From Algoriphagus taiwanensis (GTDB lineage Bacteria > Bacteroidota > Bacteroidia > Cytophagales > Cyclobacteriaceae), in NCBI RefSeq assembly GCF_036245645.1, contig NZ_BTPE01000015.1, positions 1 through 64,000 of the forward strand: DNA of 64,000 bases, given 5' to 3'. A program made the translations under genes and the position numbers. Under the pieces are notes generated by a model, which was not told the origin of the DNA, ran no database searches, and saw only the letters and a list, made by a program, of their open reading frames with translations. Positions 33,823 to 44,256 of this stretch are shown in pieces; position 1 is the stretch's first letter; every line of letters starts with the position of its first letter.

Positions 33823-34605
33823 TCAATAGTATTCAAAAACCCTTCTTTCTACCGGAGAAATCCCAAATCGCACGTCATTGACTACTTCTTCGATCTTTTG
33901 GTTTTTGTCATTATATATGTAGACAAACTCAGGGCTCCCAGCATTTGCTAATCCCATGTTCAAGAGTTTTTCTGCCAAAAGACCTTGCTCGTTGTACTTG
34001 TAGTCATAAAATCGTAGGGGAAAATCCGAGCCGGATTCGTAATAAACTTCCCTTTCTATTTGATTGGGCAGATCGGAGGAATAGAGGTATTCGTGGCGAT
34101 TATGATTGCTCTCTGTACCTCTTCTATACGAGGTGATTTGGCCTGAATCATTATAGGTGAATCGTTCATAAGGAATAAAGACATCATCTTTTCCATGAAG
34201 GACTTCATGGATTTTATTCTCTTCTGAGTATTCCCATTTAAAGAAAAATGCGAAAAACAAACCTGCCGAACTTCGGTCAAAAACCCTTTTTTGATCGATT
34301 CTGTCATCTTCCAAATATTCGGTTAGCACAATCCTTACTGTGTCACTATCCTTGATGGTGAAGCTGAGTTTTTCCCGTTTGTTTACATCATAATATAAGT
34401 CCCTACGATATTGAAGCGTCTGGGGGCCGTAAAAGTATAACTCGGATTTGAGTTTTCCCGCAGGCTGGAATAATGGACCGTTGATGACCTGTTCCAATAA
34501 AATGAGATGCTCATCTATTTCAAGGTCAGGAGAAAGATCGTCCGAATTGGTGCAACCCGCCCACATGAAAACTAGGCCAAAGCTAAATTTAAGGAGATCT
34601 TTCAT
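33823..34605 (-). CDS. Lipoprotein of unknown function
   Basis: Unrecognised lipoprotein of 260 residues with signal peptide and lipobox MWAGC (about 14-18). The body has repeated short strand pairs of the form YxYNEQGLLxEKL, YDYKYNEQG, YNDKNQKIEEVV, SGQITSYRRGTESNHNRHEYLY, like YD/RHS-type or MORN-like strand repeats that form an extended sheet. Downstream of dnaE with 48 bp between, so possibly cotranscribed; link to replication is not implied. Confidence 0.65.
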   Translation of the reverse strand: MKDLLKFSFGLVFMWAGCTNSDDLSPDLEIDEHLILLEQVINGPLFQPAGKLKSELYFYGPQTLQYRRDLYYDVNKREKLSFTIKDSDTVRIVLTEYLEDDRIDQKRVFDRSSAGLFFAFFFKWEYSEENKIHEVLHGKDDVFIPYERFTYNDSGQITSYRRGTESNHNRHEYLYSSDLPNQIEREVYYESGSDFPLRFYDYKYNEQGLLAEKLLNMGLANAGSPEFVYIYNDKNQKIEEVVNDVRFGISPVERRVFEYY

Positions 34606-34653
34606 CGTTTTCGTTTACGGATAGATTACTCAGTATGTTCTTTGTTTTAAACG

Positions 34654-37600
34654 TCAGATCACCCTATAAATTACTTCCGGGATGGATTTTAGCTCCTGAA
34701 TCATCTCCGAACTCGGGTCCACGGTGAATTTCTTGGAGAAGAGCTCCAAGGTGATGTTTTCTTTTTTGTCAATCACATCAATGAATAGTTTGGCGGCCCC
34801 TTTATACTTAACCGTGATGGCTTCTAGTTTTTCCATCAAGTCGTAATTCAGATCATCCAAGTCGATATTCACTCGGATTCCTTTGACCATTTTTCCACGG
34901 ACTTCACTGAGAAGCATCATGTTGTTGATCTTGAATTCCAGCTCATTTTCATTGCCCCATTTCCGCTGTTCGGCTTTGCCCGTTAGGAATAGGAACCATC
35001 CGGTCATGAAGTATTCCTTGTACTTGACATAGTCCTCCCCAAAGAGAAAGAAAGTGTGAGAACCGTGGTAATCCTCGAGAGTCAGCGTCCCGAATGGTTT
35101 TCCGTTTTTGGTGGTTCTGTGGGCAAAAGAAGCCACTGAACCGGCCATTTTCAGTTCCTTGCCTTTTAGGCTTTCCAAATCTGTCAATGCAGTCAATGGA
35201 CAATTGGTGAAGGAGTCTATTTCCAGCTTGTATTGATCCAAAGGATGTCCGGAAATAAAGAGCCCAACCACTTCCTTTTCAATATTCAATTGCTGAATCT
35301 GTGAAAATGGCTCCATCGGGGCTACAGATGGCAATGGAATCTCGGCATTCCCTCCTCCGCCTCCGAATAGGCTTACCTGAGCGCTTTCTTCTTCTTGCTG
35401 CACCTTTTGGGCATACTTAGTCGCTTTTTCGATCAAAGTAATGTCTCCATCCGGCGCTTCGAGATATTGTCTGCGGTGATGCTCTTTGAAGCAGTCAAAT
35501 CCTCCTGCCATAGCCAAAGCTTCCATAGTCTTCTTGTTCAGAGCCCGGGAATTGACCCGCTTCGCAAAGTCAAAGATGTTTTTGAAAGGGCCTGCTTTGA
35601 TCCGTTCTTTAATGATTTCTTCTACAGCAGCAGCACCTGCACCTTTGATCGCAGCCAGCCCAAAGCGGATTTCCCCGGCAGCGTTAACTGTAAAGTCACT
35701 TTTAGATTCGTTGACATCAGGTCCCAAAACCGGGATTCCCATTCGCTTGCACTCTTCCATGAAGAAAGTCACCTGAGTGATATCATTCATGTTGTTGCTG
35801 AGCACCGAGGCCATGTATTCTGCCGGATAGTGGGCTTTGAGGTAGGCGGTCTGATAGGCTACCCAGGCATAGCAAGTGGAATGGGACTTATTGAAGGCGT
35901 AAGAGGCAAAAGCCTCCCAGTCTTTCCAGATTTTTTCCAGGGTTTTGGCATCGTGACCCTTCGCAGAAGCTTGCTCTACAAATTTGGGCTTCATTTTGTC
36001 CAAAACGTCCTTTTGCTTTTTACCCATCGCCTTTCTCAAGACGTCAGCCTCACCCTTGGTAAATCCGGCCAGTTTCTGGGACAAAAGCATTACCTGTTCC
36101 TGATAGACTGTAATCCCGTAGGTCTCTTCCAGATACTCCTTCATATCATCCAAGTCATAGGAAATGGGTTCTTGCCCATGCTTTCGCTTGATAAATGAAG
36201 GAATGTATTCCAATGGCCCCGGTCTATACAAGGCATTCATCGCAATCAAATCTGCAAAGACAGTGGGTTTCAACTCCCGCATGTATTTCTGCATCCCGGC
36301 AGATTCGTATTGGAAAATCCCGACTGTTTCGCCCCGTTGGAAAAGCTCGTAGGTTTTCTCGTCATCAATAGGGAAAGCATCCGCATCGAGTTCAATGCCG
36401 TGTCGTTCTTTGACAATTTTGATGGCATCCTTGATCAAGGTAAGGGTCTTTAAGCCCAAAAAGTCCATTTTGAGCAGTCCGGCAGATTCTACTACTGAGT
36501 TGTCAAACTGGGTGCAAACCATATCCGAGTCTTTGGCAAGGGCTACCGGGACAAAGTTGGTGATGTCATCCGGTGTGATGATTACCCCACAGGCATGGAT
36601 ACCGGTATTCCGAACCGAACCTTCCAATACTGTCGCTTGATTTACGGTTTTGGCTAATTCGTCCTGTCCTTGGGCGATTCGAAGGAGCTCTTCGGCTTTT
36701 TGGATCAATTCTCCCTGACCTTTTAGCTTGTCATGGAGAGAAGGGCGATTTTTTGCCAGGTCAAAAAGTGCCTTCAGCTTGATATCAGGAACCAAATTAG
36801 CTAAGCGTCCAGCCTCTGCCAAGGGCAGGTTGAGTACGCGGGCTGTGTCCCGAATGGCTGATTTGGCGGCCATGGTGCCATAGGTGATAATTTGGGCTAC
36901 CTGATTGCTACCGTATTTTTTGATCACATAGTCGATTACATCCTGTCGGCCCTCGTCGTCAAAGTCAATATCAATATCGGGCAAGGAAACCCGATCAGGA
37001 TTTAAGAATCTCTCAAAAAGCAAATCGTACTCGATAGGGTCCACATTGGTAATTCCGATGCAATATGCCACGGCGGAACCCGCTGCCGAACCCCGGCCCG
37101 GTCCTACGGATACGCCCATTTTTCTGGCGGCACCTGTAAAGTCCTGTACAATCAAAAAGTAGCCCGGATACCCGGTTTTTTCGATGGTGGCCAACTCAAA
37201 GTCCAATCTTTCCTGAATTTCAGGTGTAATTTCTTTGTATCGCTTTTTCGCTCCTTCGTAGGTTAAGTAGCGCAAATAGGCATTTTCTCCCCGCTTTCCT
37301 CCATCCACTTCGTCTTCCGGATGCTTGAATTCCTCTGGAATGTCGAATTTGGGAAGCAATACCTCCCTAGCCAGTTTGTAAGCTTCGCACTTGTCTACAA
37401 TTTCTTGAGTGCATTCGATGGCCTCAGGAAGATCGGCGAAAAGTTTTTTCATTTCCTCCGGACTCTTGAGGTAGAATTCATCATTGGGAAAGCCATAGCG
37501 GAATTCTCTACCCCGCTTTCCAATGTACTTTTTGGGCTTTTCTACCAGCTCCCCATCCTTCACACACAGCAAAATATCGTGTGCTTTAGCATCTGCTTTG

Positions 37601-38940
37601 TTGTTGTAATAGGTGTTGTTGGCTGCGAAATATTTTACGTCATATTTGAGCGCAAAATCCAACAGCACCTCATTCACTTTTTCCTCTTCGGGGATTCCGT
37701 GGCGGTTGAGCTCCACATAGAAGTCCTCCCCAAACTGCTCTTTCCACCAAAGAAAGGCTTCTTCAGCCTGGGTTTCTCCCACGTTCAAGATGAGATAGGG
37801 GATTTCTCCCCAAAGACCGCCTGTGGTCGCGATGAGGTCGCCTTTGTATTGAACTAGCAGTTCTTTATCAATTCGAGGAACATAATAAAAACCTTCAATA
37901 TTGGCATAGGAGGCCAGTTTGGCGAGGTTGTGATAGCCGGCTTTATTTTTGGCAATAAGTACCGTTTGGTAGCCGTCGTCCTTATTGGCTTTGTTTTTCC
38001 GATCCCGACACAGATTGAATTCGCAACCCAAGATGGGCTTGATTTCTTTGCCCATGGCTTCTTTCACAAAGTGAAATGCACCCATCATATTCCCATGGTC
38101 GGTCATGGCGATGGCTGACATTCCCATGGATTTTGCTTTGGCAACTATGGCCGGAATCTCTGAGGTAGCCTGAAGAACAGAGTATTGGGTATGGACATGC
38201 AGGTGGGTGAAGGGAACTTCGGCCAAGTCGGAGATGTCCGCTTTACCGGCTTGCTTGAGAACTTCTTTGGCTGCCTTATGCTCATCTTTGGCTTGAACAA
38301 AATTAGCTTCAGACAGCTTTGGAGCCTCATAAATGACTTCCTCGAGGAGGATTCCCGGTTCAGGCTTTTGCACTCCCTGAGTGATCAGTCCAAAAAAGCA
38401 TCGGGCCGTGGCATCCACGTCATAGGCTGCATCGTGGGCGTCTTCAAAGCCTACTCCAAACAGTTTTTGGTGGAGTTCGGTAAGGGTAGGCCATTTGAAT
38501 TTCCCACCTTTTCCACCAGGAAGGGCGCAGAAGTCGGTGGAGATATCCTTGGTGTCCAGCTCGGCTTTGCCTTCCATTGGCATCACGAATTCCGCCCGCA
38601 GGTATTCCGAACCGACCACATTGATATCAAAACCGATGTTGTGGCCTACTAAAAATTTAGCCTGAACCACATCTTCCCGGAAAAGCTGCAGGATTTCTTT
38701 CAGGTCATGCCCTTCTGCCAAAGCCCGCTTAGTGGAGATTCCATGGACTTTCTCCGCATTGTAAGGAATCGTAAAGCCCTCCGGACGGATGATATAATTA
38801 TGGTTGGAAATGAGCTTGCCTCGGGCATCGTGCAGCTGCCATGCGATCTGAACCAACCTGGGCCAGTTGTCCACATCAGACATGGGTGCATTGTAATCCC
38901 GGGGTAAACCGGTGGTCTCTGTATCAAAAATGATGTACAT
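34654..38940 (-). CDS. dnaE: DNA polymerase III alpha subunit with fused proofreading exonuclease
   Basis: Replicative DNA polymerase of 1428 residues, about 200-250 longer than standard DnaE1. The N-terminal 1-190 is a DnaQ-like DEDDh exonuclease: DTETTG (6-11), HNIGFDINV, and DAHDAAYDVDAT (His/Asp). Then come the PHP domain (HLHVHTQYSVL, TDHGNMMGAFHF), the C-family polymerase core (GRGSAAGSAVAYCIGIT, PDIDIDFDDEGR) and an OB-fold C-terminus. Proofreading is thus covalently tied to the polymerase; whether a separate dnaQ exists cannot be seen. The PHP metal motifs also look intact. Confidence 0.95.
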   Translation of the reverse strand: MYIIFDTETTGLPRDYNAPMSDVDNWPRLVQIAWQLHDARGKLISNHNYIIRPEGFTIPYNAEKVHGISTKRALAEGHDLKEILQLFREDVVQAKFLVGHNIGFDINVVGSEYLRAEFVMPMEGKAELDTKDISTDFCALPGGKGGKFKWPTLTELHQKLFGVGFEDAHDAAYDVDATARCFFGLITQGVQKPEPGILLEEVIYEAPKLSEANFVQAKDEHKAAKEVLKQAGKADISDLAEVPFTHLHVHTQYSVLQATSEIPAIVAKAKSMGMSAIAMTDHGNMMGAFHFVKEAMGKEIKPILGCEFNLCRDRKNKANKDDGYQTVLIAKNKAGYHNLAKLASYANIEGFYYVPRIDKELLVQYKGDLIATTGGLWGEIPYLILNVGETQAEEAFLWWKEQFGEDFYVELNRHGIPEEEKVNEVLLDFALKYDVKYFAANNTYYNNKADAKAHDILLCVKDGELVEKPKKYIGKRGREFRYGFPNDEFYLKSPEEMKKLFADLPEAIECTQEIVDKCEAYKLAREVLLPKFDIPEEFKHPEDEVDGGKRGENAYLRYLTYEGAKKRYKEITPEIQERLDFELATIEKTGYPGYFLIVQDFTGAARKMGVSVGPGRGSAAGSAVAYCIGITNVDPIEYDLLFERFLNPDRVSLPDIDIDFDDEGRQDVIDYVIKKYGSNQVAQIITYGTMAAKSAIRDTARVLNLPLAEAGRLANLVPDIKLKALFDLAKNRPSLHDKLKGQGELIQKAEELLRIAQGQDELAKTVNQATVLEGSVRNTGIHACGVIITPDDITNFVPVALAKDSDMVCTQFDNSVVESAGLLKMDFLGLKTLTLIKDAIKIVKERHGIELDADAFPIDDEKTYELFQRGETVGIFQYESAGMQKYMRELKPTVFADLIAMNALYRPGPLEYIPSFIKRKHGQEPISYDLDDMKEYLEETYGITVYQEQVMLLSQKLAGFTKGEADVLRKAMGKKQKDVLDKMKPKFVEQASAKGHDAKTLEKIWKDWEAFASYAFNKSHSTCYAWVAYQTAYLKAHYPAEYMASVLSNNMNDITQVTFFMEECKRMGIPVLGPDVNESKSDFTVNAAGEIRFGLAAIKGAGAAAVEEIIKERIKAGPFKNIFDFAKRVNSRALNKKTMEALAMAGGFDCFKEHHRRQYLEAPDGDITLIEKATKYAQKVQQEEESAQVSLFGGGGGNAEIPLPSVAPMEPFSQIQQLNIEKEVVGLFISGHPLDQYKLEIDSFTNCPLTALTDLESLKGKELKMAGSVASFAHRTTKNGKPFGTLTLEDYHGSHTFFLFGEDYVKYKEYFMTGWFLFLTGKAEQRKWGNENELEFKINNMMLLSEVRGKMVKGIRVNIDLDDLNYDLMEKLEAITVKYKGAAKLFIDVIDKKENITLELFSKKFTVDPSSEMIQELKSIPEVIYRVI

Positions 38941-38962
38941 ACTTCTTGGGGAAATGAGGCTT

Positions 38963-38988
38963 CAAATTAGGGGATTATGCGGAAGCAA
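38963..38988 (-). promoter_or_regulatory. Possible promoter of dnaE
   Basis: Minus-strand TAATTTG (one base short of TAnnTTTG, 38963-38969) with TTG (38986-38988) 16 bp upstream. Confidence 0.35.
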
Positions 38989-39258
38989 AAAATTGATTGG
39001 CGGGAATTGTCACAATAAAAGTCTAAGACTCTGATTTCCTTATAATTATTGATAATTTATTGAAAATCAGGTAGTAATGAAATTTTAACTTTGAAATTGT
39101 ACAGATTTTTTTGAGTGCTTCATGAGGTAGATTCTAATAATCTCCAAACCTTATCTTAGTGAAATTCAGAATTTGGAAGGTGGTTCTGACTTTGTTAAAC
39201 CTCATGGGAATAGGCTTGTTTTTATTTATTTAAATCCATTTTTGGGTTTTATCCTTTC
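38989..39258. other. Intergenic stretch without recognised content
   Basis: Between dnaE and the GLPGLI gene. AT-rich, no coding sequence with family features, no strong hairpin or terminator found on either strand. Confidence 0.5.
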
Positions 39259-40002
39259 TCAATACCTTATTTCCCACATCCAAGCCTGCTTACTTTCAAT
39301 TGAGGTCTTAATAAAGTCTTTTACTAAGTCCAGATATGCGGTGCCTGAGACTTCCCTTCCTTTCATTTTTTTGGGGAGAGTAATGGGTTCTTTAGGCTCT
39401 CCAAAAGTAATTTTCTCTGCTTCAACGATAAGCATACCGTCATTGATGTCGTAAGCCAGAATTAAACCTGGTAGTCCGAAAAGCTCCTCAGGACCCACCG
39501 GTACTGGAATATCAGAAGCGAACCAAGCGGTAATCTTTTGGCCTTTGACGGGGTCCTCACTCACTGCTTTCATGCACATGTGTCCAAGGATATCGCGGAT
39601 TTCATTCATCACCCTCCATTTGGGTGCAGTCAGGCTGTCCCGGACTATAAAAGTCTTGCCCATTTGGTCCATGTATTTCAAGTAGGTTTGATCTTTTAGG
39701 TTATTTTCAATTAAATAGTCCTCTACCTGCCAAGAGTAGCTGCGCACTTCATAGGGCTCACCGAAAGTATAGAGGCTTTTTTCCGGCCAAAACTGGAGTT
39801 TCATTCGGGTGCTGTAGCCTTCTGGATTACCCCAAGTGAGGAGAATTCTGTCTCTTTCTTGCTGGGTGAGGTAGGGCAAGCTTGAATAGATTTTGTCATA
39901 AAAAATTTTGTAACGGTATTCTACCTCTCCGATAACATTTTGACCTCTAAGTCCGGTTGTGATCATTATCAGAATTAGGGTTTTGAGAAATTTCAATTTC
40001 AT
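39259..40002 (-). CDS. GLPGLI family protein
   Basis: Exported protein of 247 residues with a signal peptide (1-20, cleavage near LRGQ). The family motif GPEELFGLPGLILAYD is clear about residue 170. GLPGLI proteins are Bacteroidota-specific, of unknown function, and are typically encoded beside a TonB-type outer-membrane receptor, as here. It starts 28 bp after the receptor stop. Confidence 0.88.
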   Translation of the reverse strand: MKLKFLKTLILIMITTGLRGQNVIGEVEYRYKIFYDKIYSSLPYLTQQERDRILLTWGNPEGYSTRMKLQFWPEKSLYTFGEPYEVRSYSWQVEDYLIENNLKDQTYLKYMDQMGKTFIVRDSLTAPKWRVMNEIRDILGHMCMKAVSEDPVKGQKITAWFASDIPVPVGPEELFGLPGLILAYDINDGMLIVEAEKITFGEPKEPITLPKKMKGREVSGTAYLDLVKDFIKTSIESKQAWMWEIRY

Positions 40003-40030
40003 TGTGGTAAAAGTTAACAGCTTAGTTAAA

Positions 40031-42844
40031 TTATCTTCGATCTTTTACTTCCACTCCTCGCATATTGTAGGTCACTCCGAGTAGGAAATATCTGGATAGG
40101 GTTTCAATTCTTCCTGTGGAAACGAAGTTTTGACCTGCAAATTGATTGATCGTTTGATTTTGCTTGAAGATGTCATAAGCAGAAAGCCTGACTTCCCATT
40201 TTTTTGCCTCGCCGAGAAGTTTATAGATAAATGCATTTAGGATGGGTACTTCCTGATTAAATCCAAAACTTTCGTTTTCAAATCGGCTATAGTTAAATTT
40301 CATATCAAAGTAGAAATCTTTAGGAAACTTGATATTCATGTTTGTATAGGCAGTCGAATTAACAATATCCTGGTTTTGAGCGGGATTCTGATCGTATTTG
40401 GTTTTGCTCAATCGGAACGAGGTGCCTGCGTAAAAATTGAGCCATTCCGTCGGGCTCAAGTCTAAATTGACTCCAAAATTATAGCTAAAGGTATTTGTCT
40501 CTGTTTCAATGGAGTTAATCAAAGCAAGGCTTTTCGTATAGGATGGATTTGCATTAATGTTCGCGTTTATTTTAGTTTTTACAATTGGAAATCCAAAACC
40601 TAGGTAGGTAAAATACCGCTGTCCACCGGAAACATTTCCTGACTTAAATGTAGTGACAAAGGTCTCGGGGTCTATCGTTTGGTTTTGAACTATCTGGCTT
40701 TGGTAGAAGGTTGAATTCAATGAAAAATAAAGATTTATAAATGTAGCAGGATCATACATGTTGTATCCGGCATTTAGAGAATGGGTCACTTCAGGTTGCA
40801 AATCGGGATTTCCTTCTCGAATGTACAACGGGTTAGAAATGTCCTTGTATGGCTGTAAATCATTGATATTTGGAGGAACAACACCCATGGCATAGCTTGC
40901 GTTAAGGCGTTTGTTGCCTTTCATTGTTTTGTAATAGGAAACATTCGGGGTGAGATTGAGGTAGTTTTTGTCCACCGTTCCTAGAATTTCACTCCCTTCA
41001 ACCACCGAAAAGAGCCCATTCAATTTAAAGTTTGCCGCTGCCAAACCCACACTAAGGTTTGAGCCTTTGTTTGCATAGCGGATACTTGAGCCTATCCTAT
41101 TGTAGGTAATTATATTGTCAAAAAAGCGGCTTAGGTCAGGATTTAGCTCTTGAATGTCACTGGACTCTACATCGAAAACTTTACGGTCCGTATTGCTCGT
41201 GGTTTGGCTGAAATTGTAGAAAGTTTCCCAAAAAAAGGTTTTGTTGATTGGTTCGACAAAAAGTAAGCTGGACTTGAACAGGTTGGAGGTATTCAATGCC
41301 TCATTCACTTGGTCCAAGCTTTGGAAAAAGGAATTCGGATCCGATGAATCCATCATGTCGGCTACGGCTTTTTGGATACCATCCTGATCTGCATTGGTGT
41401 AGGTGTTACTTATACTTGCTGCGAAGTTTCTTCCGCTTTTTTTGAATTTATGTCTGAAAATTGCAGTTCCTTGGAAGGCTCCAGACCATTTATTTGATTG
41501 GTTGATACGGTCCAGTTGGCCTTGCTCCACATTATTTGATAATACCTCCTGAAAGCTTAATAAGGAAGTAGTGAGTGTGCTCAGCCTACCCTTTGCATTA
41601 ATGGTAAGGGTGTTGGCACTGTCAAGCTCATTTTGAAATCGAAAATTTACCCTATGGTGACCAGCTATGTTGTTTTGTTTACTTCGGTCGGTGGAGGTAA
41701 AGGATGAATTGTCCTCAAGAAAAGTAGTTCTGCTATTGAAACTCTCCACAATTTGGTCACTTCGGCTGTAGAAGTAGTTGGCGCTAAGGTCTTTTTTGTC
41801 TTTTAGACGGTTAAAATTGACTCCGAAAGCTTGATTATTGGAAAAGCCTGAGCTGAGGTTGTTGAAGGGGATTTCGAAGGAATCTTCGCTGTCTCCTCCT
41901 GAAAAAAATATTACATTCCCTCCACTGCTGTTAAACCCAAAATCTCCCGTGTCTCCAAATTGAAATGCGCCACTTCCCCTAAACTCCTGCAAGTCATCCC
42001 AATCCAATCCGGTTTGGTTGACATTATTGCCATAGCCAATGACTGAAAATTGGTTCACGTTGTCAAATTTGTTGTAAGAGGCATTGGAAGACCATCTTTC
42101 GTCTGTGCCTCCAGCCGCTGAAATTTTTCCAAACCCTCCTTTTTTGGCTTCCTCTTTCAGCTCCACATTCAACGTTTTTTCATTTACCCCGTCATCTACC
42201 CCGGTGAGTTTGGCTTGCTCTGACTTATCGTCGTAAAGCTGAAGTTTACTTATTGACTCTGCATTCAAGTTTTGGGTAGCCATTTTTGTATTTCCTCCAA
42301 AAAAACGCCTTCCATCGACGGTTACCTTCTGGACACGTTGGCCTTGGGCAACTATATTCCCTTCTGCATCGATTTGCATCCCGGGCAGCTTGCGGAGTAG
42401 GTCTTCCAAGGTAGCCCCCGGAGGAACTTTGAATTTGCTGGCATCATATTCCAGTGTGTCCCCGCGCATCATGAGCGGCGCTTTGGCTGCTTTCACTACT
42501 ACTTCGTATAGTTCTTGCATGATGGGAATCAAGCGAATCTCTTCCACTTGCAATTCATCTGCCTCAGGCAAAACAAGTTCTTTTTGGAAGGGAATATAGC
42601 CCATGTAGGTAGCCTTGACCAAGAGTGGTTGCCTATCTATATTCTTGAAAATATATTCCCCATCCTTATTGGTCAATGTGTAAGCGACCAAAGCAGAGTC
42701 TTTTGGGCTAAGGAGTAAAACCGAGGTGTAGTCAAGAGGGAGGTTTGTTGTGTCTTTTACCGTTCCACGAATGGTTAATTTAGATTGGGCTTTCAGAGCG
42801 CAAGTGGAGGCAAGCAGTAAAAAGAGGGAAAAGAAAAGTTTCAT
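40031..42844 (-). CDS. TonB-dependent-receptor-like outer membrane protein
   Basis: Large outer-membrane protein of 937 residues. Signal peptide 1-19; CarboxypepD_reg-like domain about 22-110 (LTIRGTVKDTTNLPLDYTSVLL...); plug-like region about 125-220 with VPPGATLEDLLRKLPGMQIDAEGNIVAQGQ; then a barrel of about 700 residues rich in Asn, Ser, Tyr. It belongs with the outer-membrane-beta-barrel group of the TonB/SusC superfamily. No SusD partner lies next to it; a GLPGLI gene does, so it is more likely a peptide or protein transporter than a glycan system (inference). Confidence 0.88.
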   Translation of the reverse strand: MKLFFSLFLLLASTCALKAQSKLTIRGTVKDTTNLPLDYTSVLLLSPKDSALVAYTLTNKDGEYIFKNIDRQPLLVKATYMGYIPFQKELVLPEADELQVEEIRLIPIMQELYEVVVKAAKAPLMMRGDTLEYDASKFKVPPGATLEDLLRKLPGMQIDAEGNIVAQGQRVQKVTVDGRRFFGGNTKMATQNLNAESISKLQLYDDKSEQAKLTGVDDGVNEKTLNVELKEEAKKGGFGKISAAGGTDERWSSNASYNKFDNVNQFSVIGYGNNVNQTGLDWDDLQEFRGSGAFQFGDTGDFGFNSSGGNVIFFSGGDSEDSFEIPFNNLSSGFSNNQAFGVNFNRLKDKKDLSANYFYSRSDQIVESFNSRTTFLEDNSSFTSTDRSKQNNIAGHHRVNFRFQNELDSANTLTINAKGRLSTLTTSLLSFQEVLSNNVEQGQLDRINQSNKWSGAFQGTAIFRHKFKKSGRNFAASISNTYTNADQDGIQKAVADMMDSSDPNSFFQSLDQVNEALNTSNLFKSSLLFVEPINKTFFWETFYNFSQTTSNTDRKVFDVESSDIQELNPDLSRFFDNIITYNRIGSSIRYANKGSNLSVGLAAANFKLNGLFSVVEGSEILGTVDKNYLNLTPNVSYYKTMKGNKRLNASYAMGVVPPNINDLQPYKDISNPLYIREGNPDLQPEVTHSLNAGYNMYDPATFINLYFSLNSTFYQSQIVQNQTIDPETFVTTFKSGNVSGGQRYFTYLGFGFPIVKTKINANINANPSYTKSLALINSIETETNTFSYNFGVNLDLSPTEWLNFYAGTSFRLSKTKYDQNPAQNQDIVNSTAYTNMNIKFPKDFYFDMKFNYSRFENESFGFNQEVPILNAFIYKLLGEAKKWEVRLSAYDIFKQNQTINQFAGQNFVSTGRIETLSRYFLLGVTYNMRGVEVKDRR

Positions 42845-43611
42845 ATTTTAAGGCTTGGTTTTTAATATCCGCCGAAACCTGCACACAGCTAAAATTTTTT
42901 CCAGTTGATCACTTTGGCCGAGGCTTTTCTGAGAAGTTGATCTTCTCGGGTTTGGAGAGGAAGAATAGTGATTTTGTCTAAAATATTAGTAGTTAATTGA
43001 TTTCATCCTTTGTAGATCATTGTTCCCTTCAATTCTCTTCCAACATTCTACCAGATAGATAGAGATCAAGGTTTCTTTTAGGTTAGCCCCATTTCCAATT
43101 AAGGATTCTTTGCTCCCATGTATTTAGAAGAAGTGTTCTAAAATACTAAGAGAGGTTATTTATCACTTAAATTTCAGTGATTATTTTCAAATAATAAAAC
43201 GAAAAAATTGTTAAAAAATGTTGGAGGCGAAATTGGGTTAGCGAATGGTGAGAAATATTTAGGTTGAATAGGGTGCCAAACTCTATACAAAAATTAACTT
43301 CTTTGAGAATTTCTCTTACATTAAAATCTTAATATTCATCATTTTAGAGTAAGTTGTCCGAAGACCAAAGATTGATAAATCGAATGTTCAACCAAGAAAT
43401 TTTCTCCCAAATGAATCATCCGGTAAAGAAAAGGAGGAAAACCAATAAAGAAATCATTATCGATTAGCTTCAATTAAGAAATACATAGAAAAATTTTGCG
43501 CCAAACTGCTAATAGAGAAAAGGAATTCTAGGTTATTCATGAAAATATGCCTCTTTTAGTAGGCAGTTGTCACGAAATACTATACTTCAGTTTAAAAAAC
43601 GTTTAAATAAA
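42845..43611. other. 767-bp intergenic region, no gene recognised
   Basis: AT-rich region upstream of the outer-membrane gene and downstream of rsmG. I find no open reading frame with family features, no convincing hairpin with a T run, and no consensus promoter near 42845. Small reading frames near 43567 overlap rsmG on the opposite strand and are not believable. An uncharacterised small RNA is possible but unsupported. Confidence 0.4.
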
Positions 43612-44256
43612 TTACCTCTTATCTTCCCAAGGCATATAGACGACCTTTTTGGTCTCAAAAAAATCTTCCTTGAAGTAGTCGCTCAGATGATAGGTAACAT
43701 AAGACTTGCCTGTTTCTTCCATTTCTTCATCCACATCACCACCTTTGAGATAAAGAATGCCATTGGGAAACTCGTTGAAGTCTTCTTTTTTGATTTTCCC
43801 TTTCACCCAAGGATAAAAATTAATCATTCGAGTCACAGCCCGGCTGATCACAAAGTCATATTTCCGCACCAAAGTCTCGGCTCTAGCCTGCTGGGCTTCG
43901 ACATTGCTTAATTTGAGTGCTTTGGCGACTTCCTTGACCACGGTGATCTTTTTTCCAATCGAATCAACCAAATGGAAGTGGGTATCGGGAAAAAGAATGG
44001 CCATCGGAATCCCCGGGAAACCACCCCCAGTACCAATGTCGAGTACTTTGGTACCCTGCTGAAAGCGCATGACTTTGGCAATACCCAAGGAATGCAGCAC
44101 GTGATGGACATAAAACTGATCCATATCCTTGCGGCTGATCACGTTGATTTTGGCATTCCAGTCTTCATAGAGCTCTTGCAAGCGGTCAAATTGCTCGATT
44201 TGCTTCTCGGTGAGGTCAGGAAAGTAGGAAAGAATCAGCTGGGTGCCGGAGTTCAT
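43612..44256 (-). CDS. rsmG: 16S rRNA (guanine527-N7)-methyltransferase RsmG
   Basis: Methylates G527 of 16S rRNA; loss gives streptomycin resistance in several bacteria. SAM-binding motif VLDIGTGGGFPGIP about 70-83, and the family phrases LYEDWNAKINVISRKD and RAVTRMINFYPWVK. 214 residues. Its start overlaps the sigma-factor stop as TGATG, so it is translated with that operon. Confidence 0.95.
   Translation of the reverse strand: MNSGTQLILSYFPDLTEKQIEQFDRLQELYEDWNAKINVISRKDMDQFYVHHVLHSLGIAKVMRFQQGTKVLDIGTGGGFPGIPMAILFPDTHFHLVDSIGKKITVVKEVAKALKLSNVEAQQARAETLVRKYDFVISRAVTRMINFYPWVKGKIKKEDFNEFPNGILYLKGGDVDEEMEETGKSYVTYHLSDYFKEDFFETKKVVYMPWEDKR

Noticed and set aside
35395..36198. Long plus-strand reading frame inside dnaE
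   Set aside because: It is the mirror of strongly conserved DnaE codons and shows no domain, start context or promoter.
39173..39454. Plus-strand frame overlapping the GLPGLI gene end
   Set aside because: Mirror of the GLPGLI coding sequence over most of its length and without signal or domain.
43567..43911. Plus-strand frame overlapping rsmG
   Set aside because: Antisense to conserved RsmG codons, no domain.
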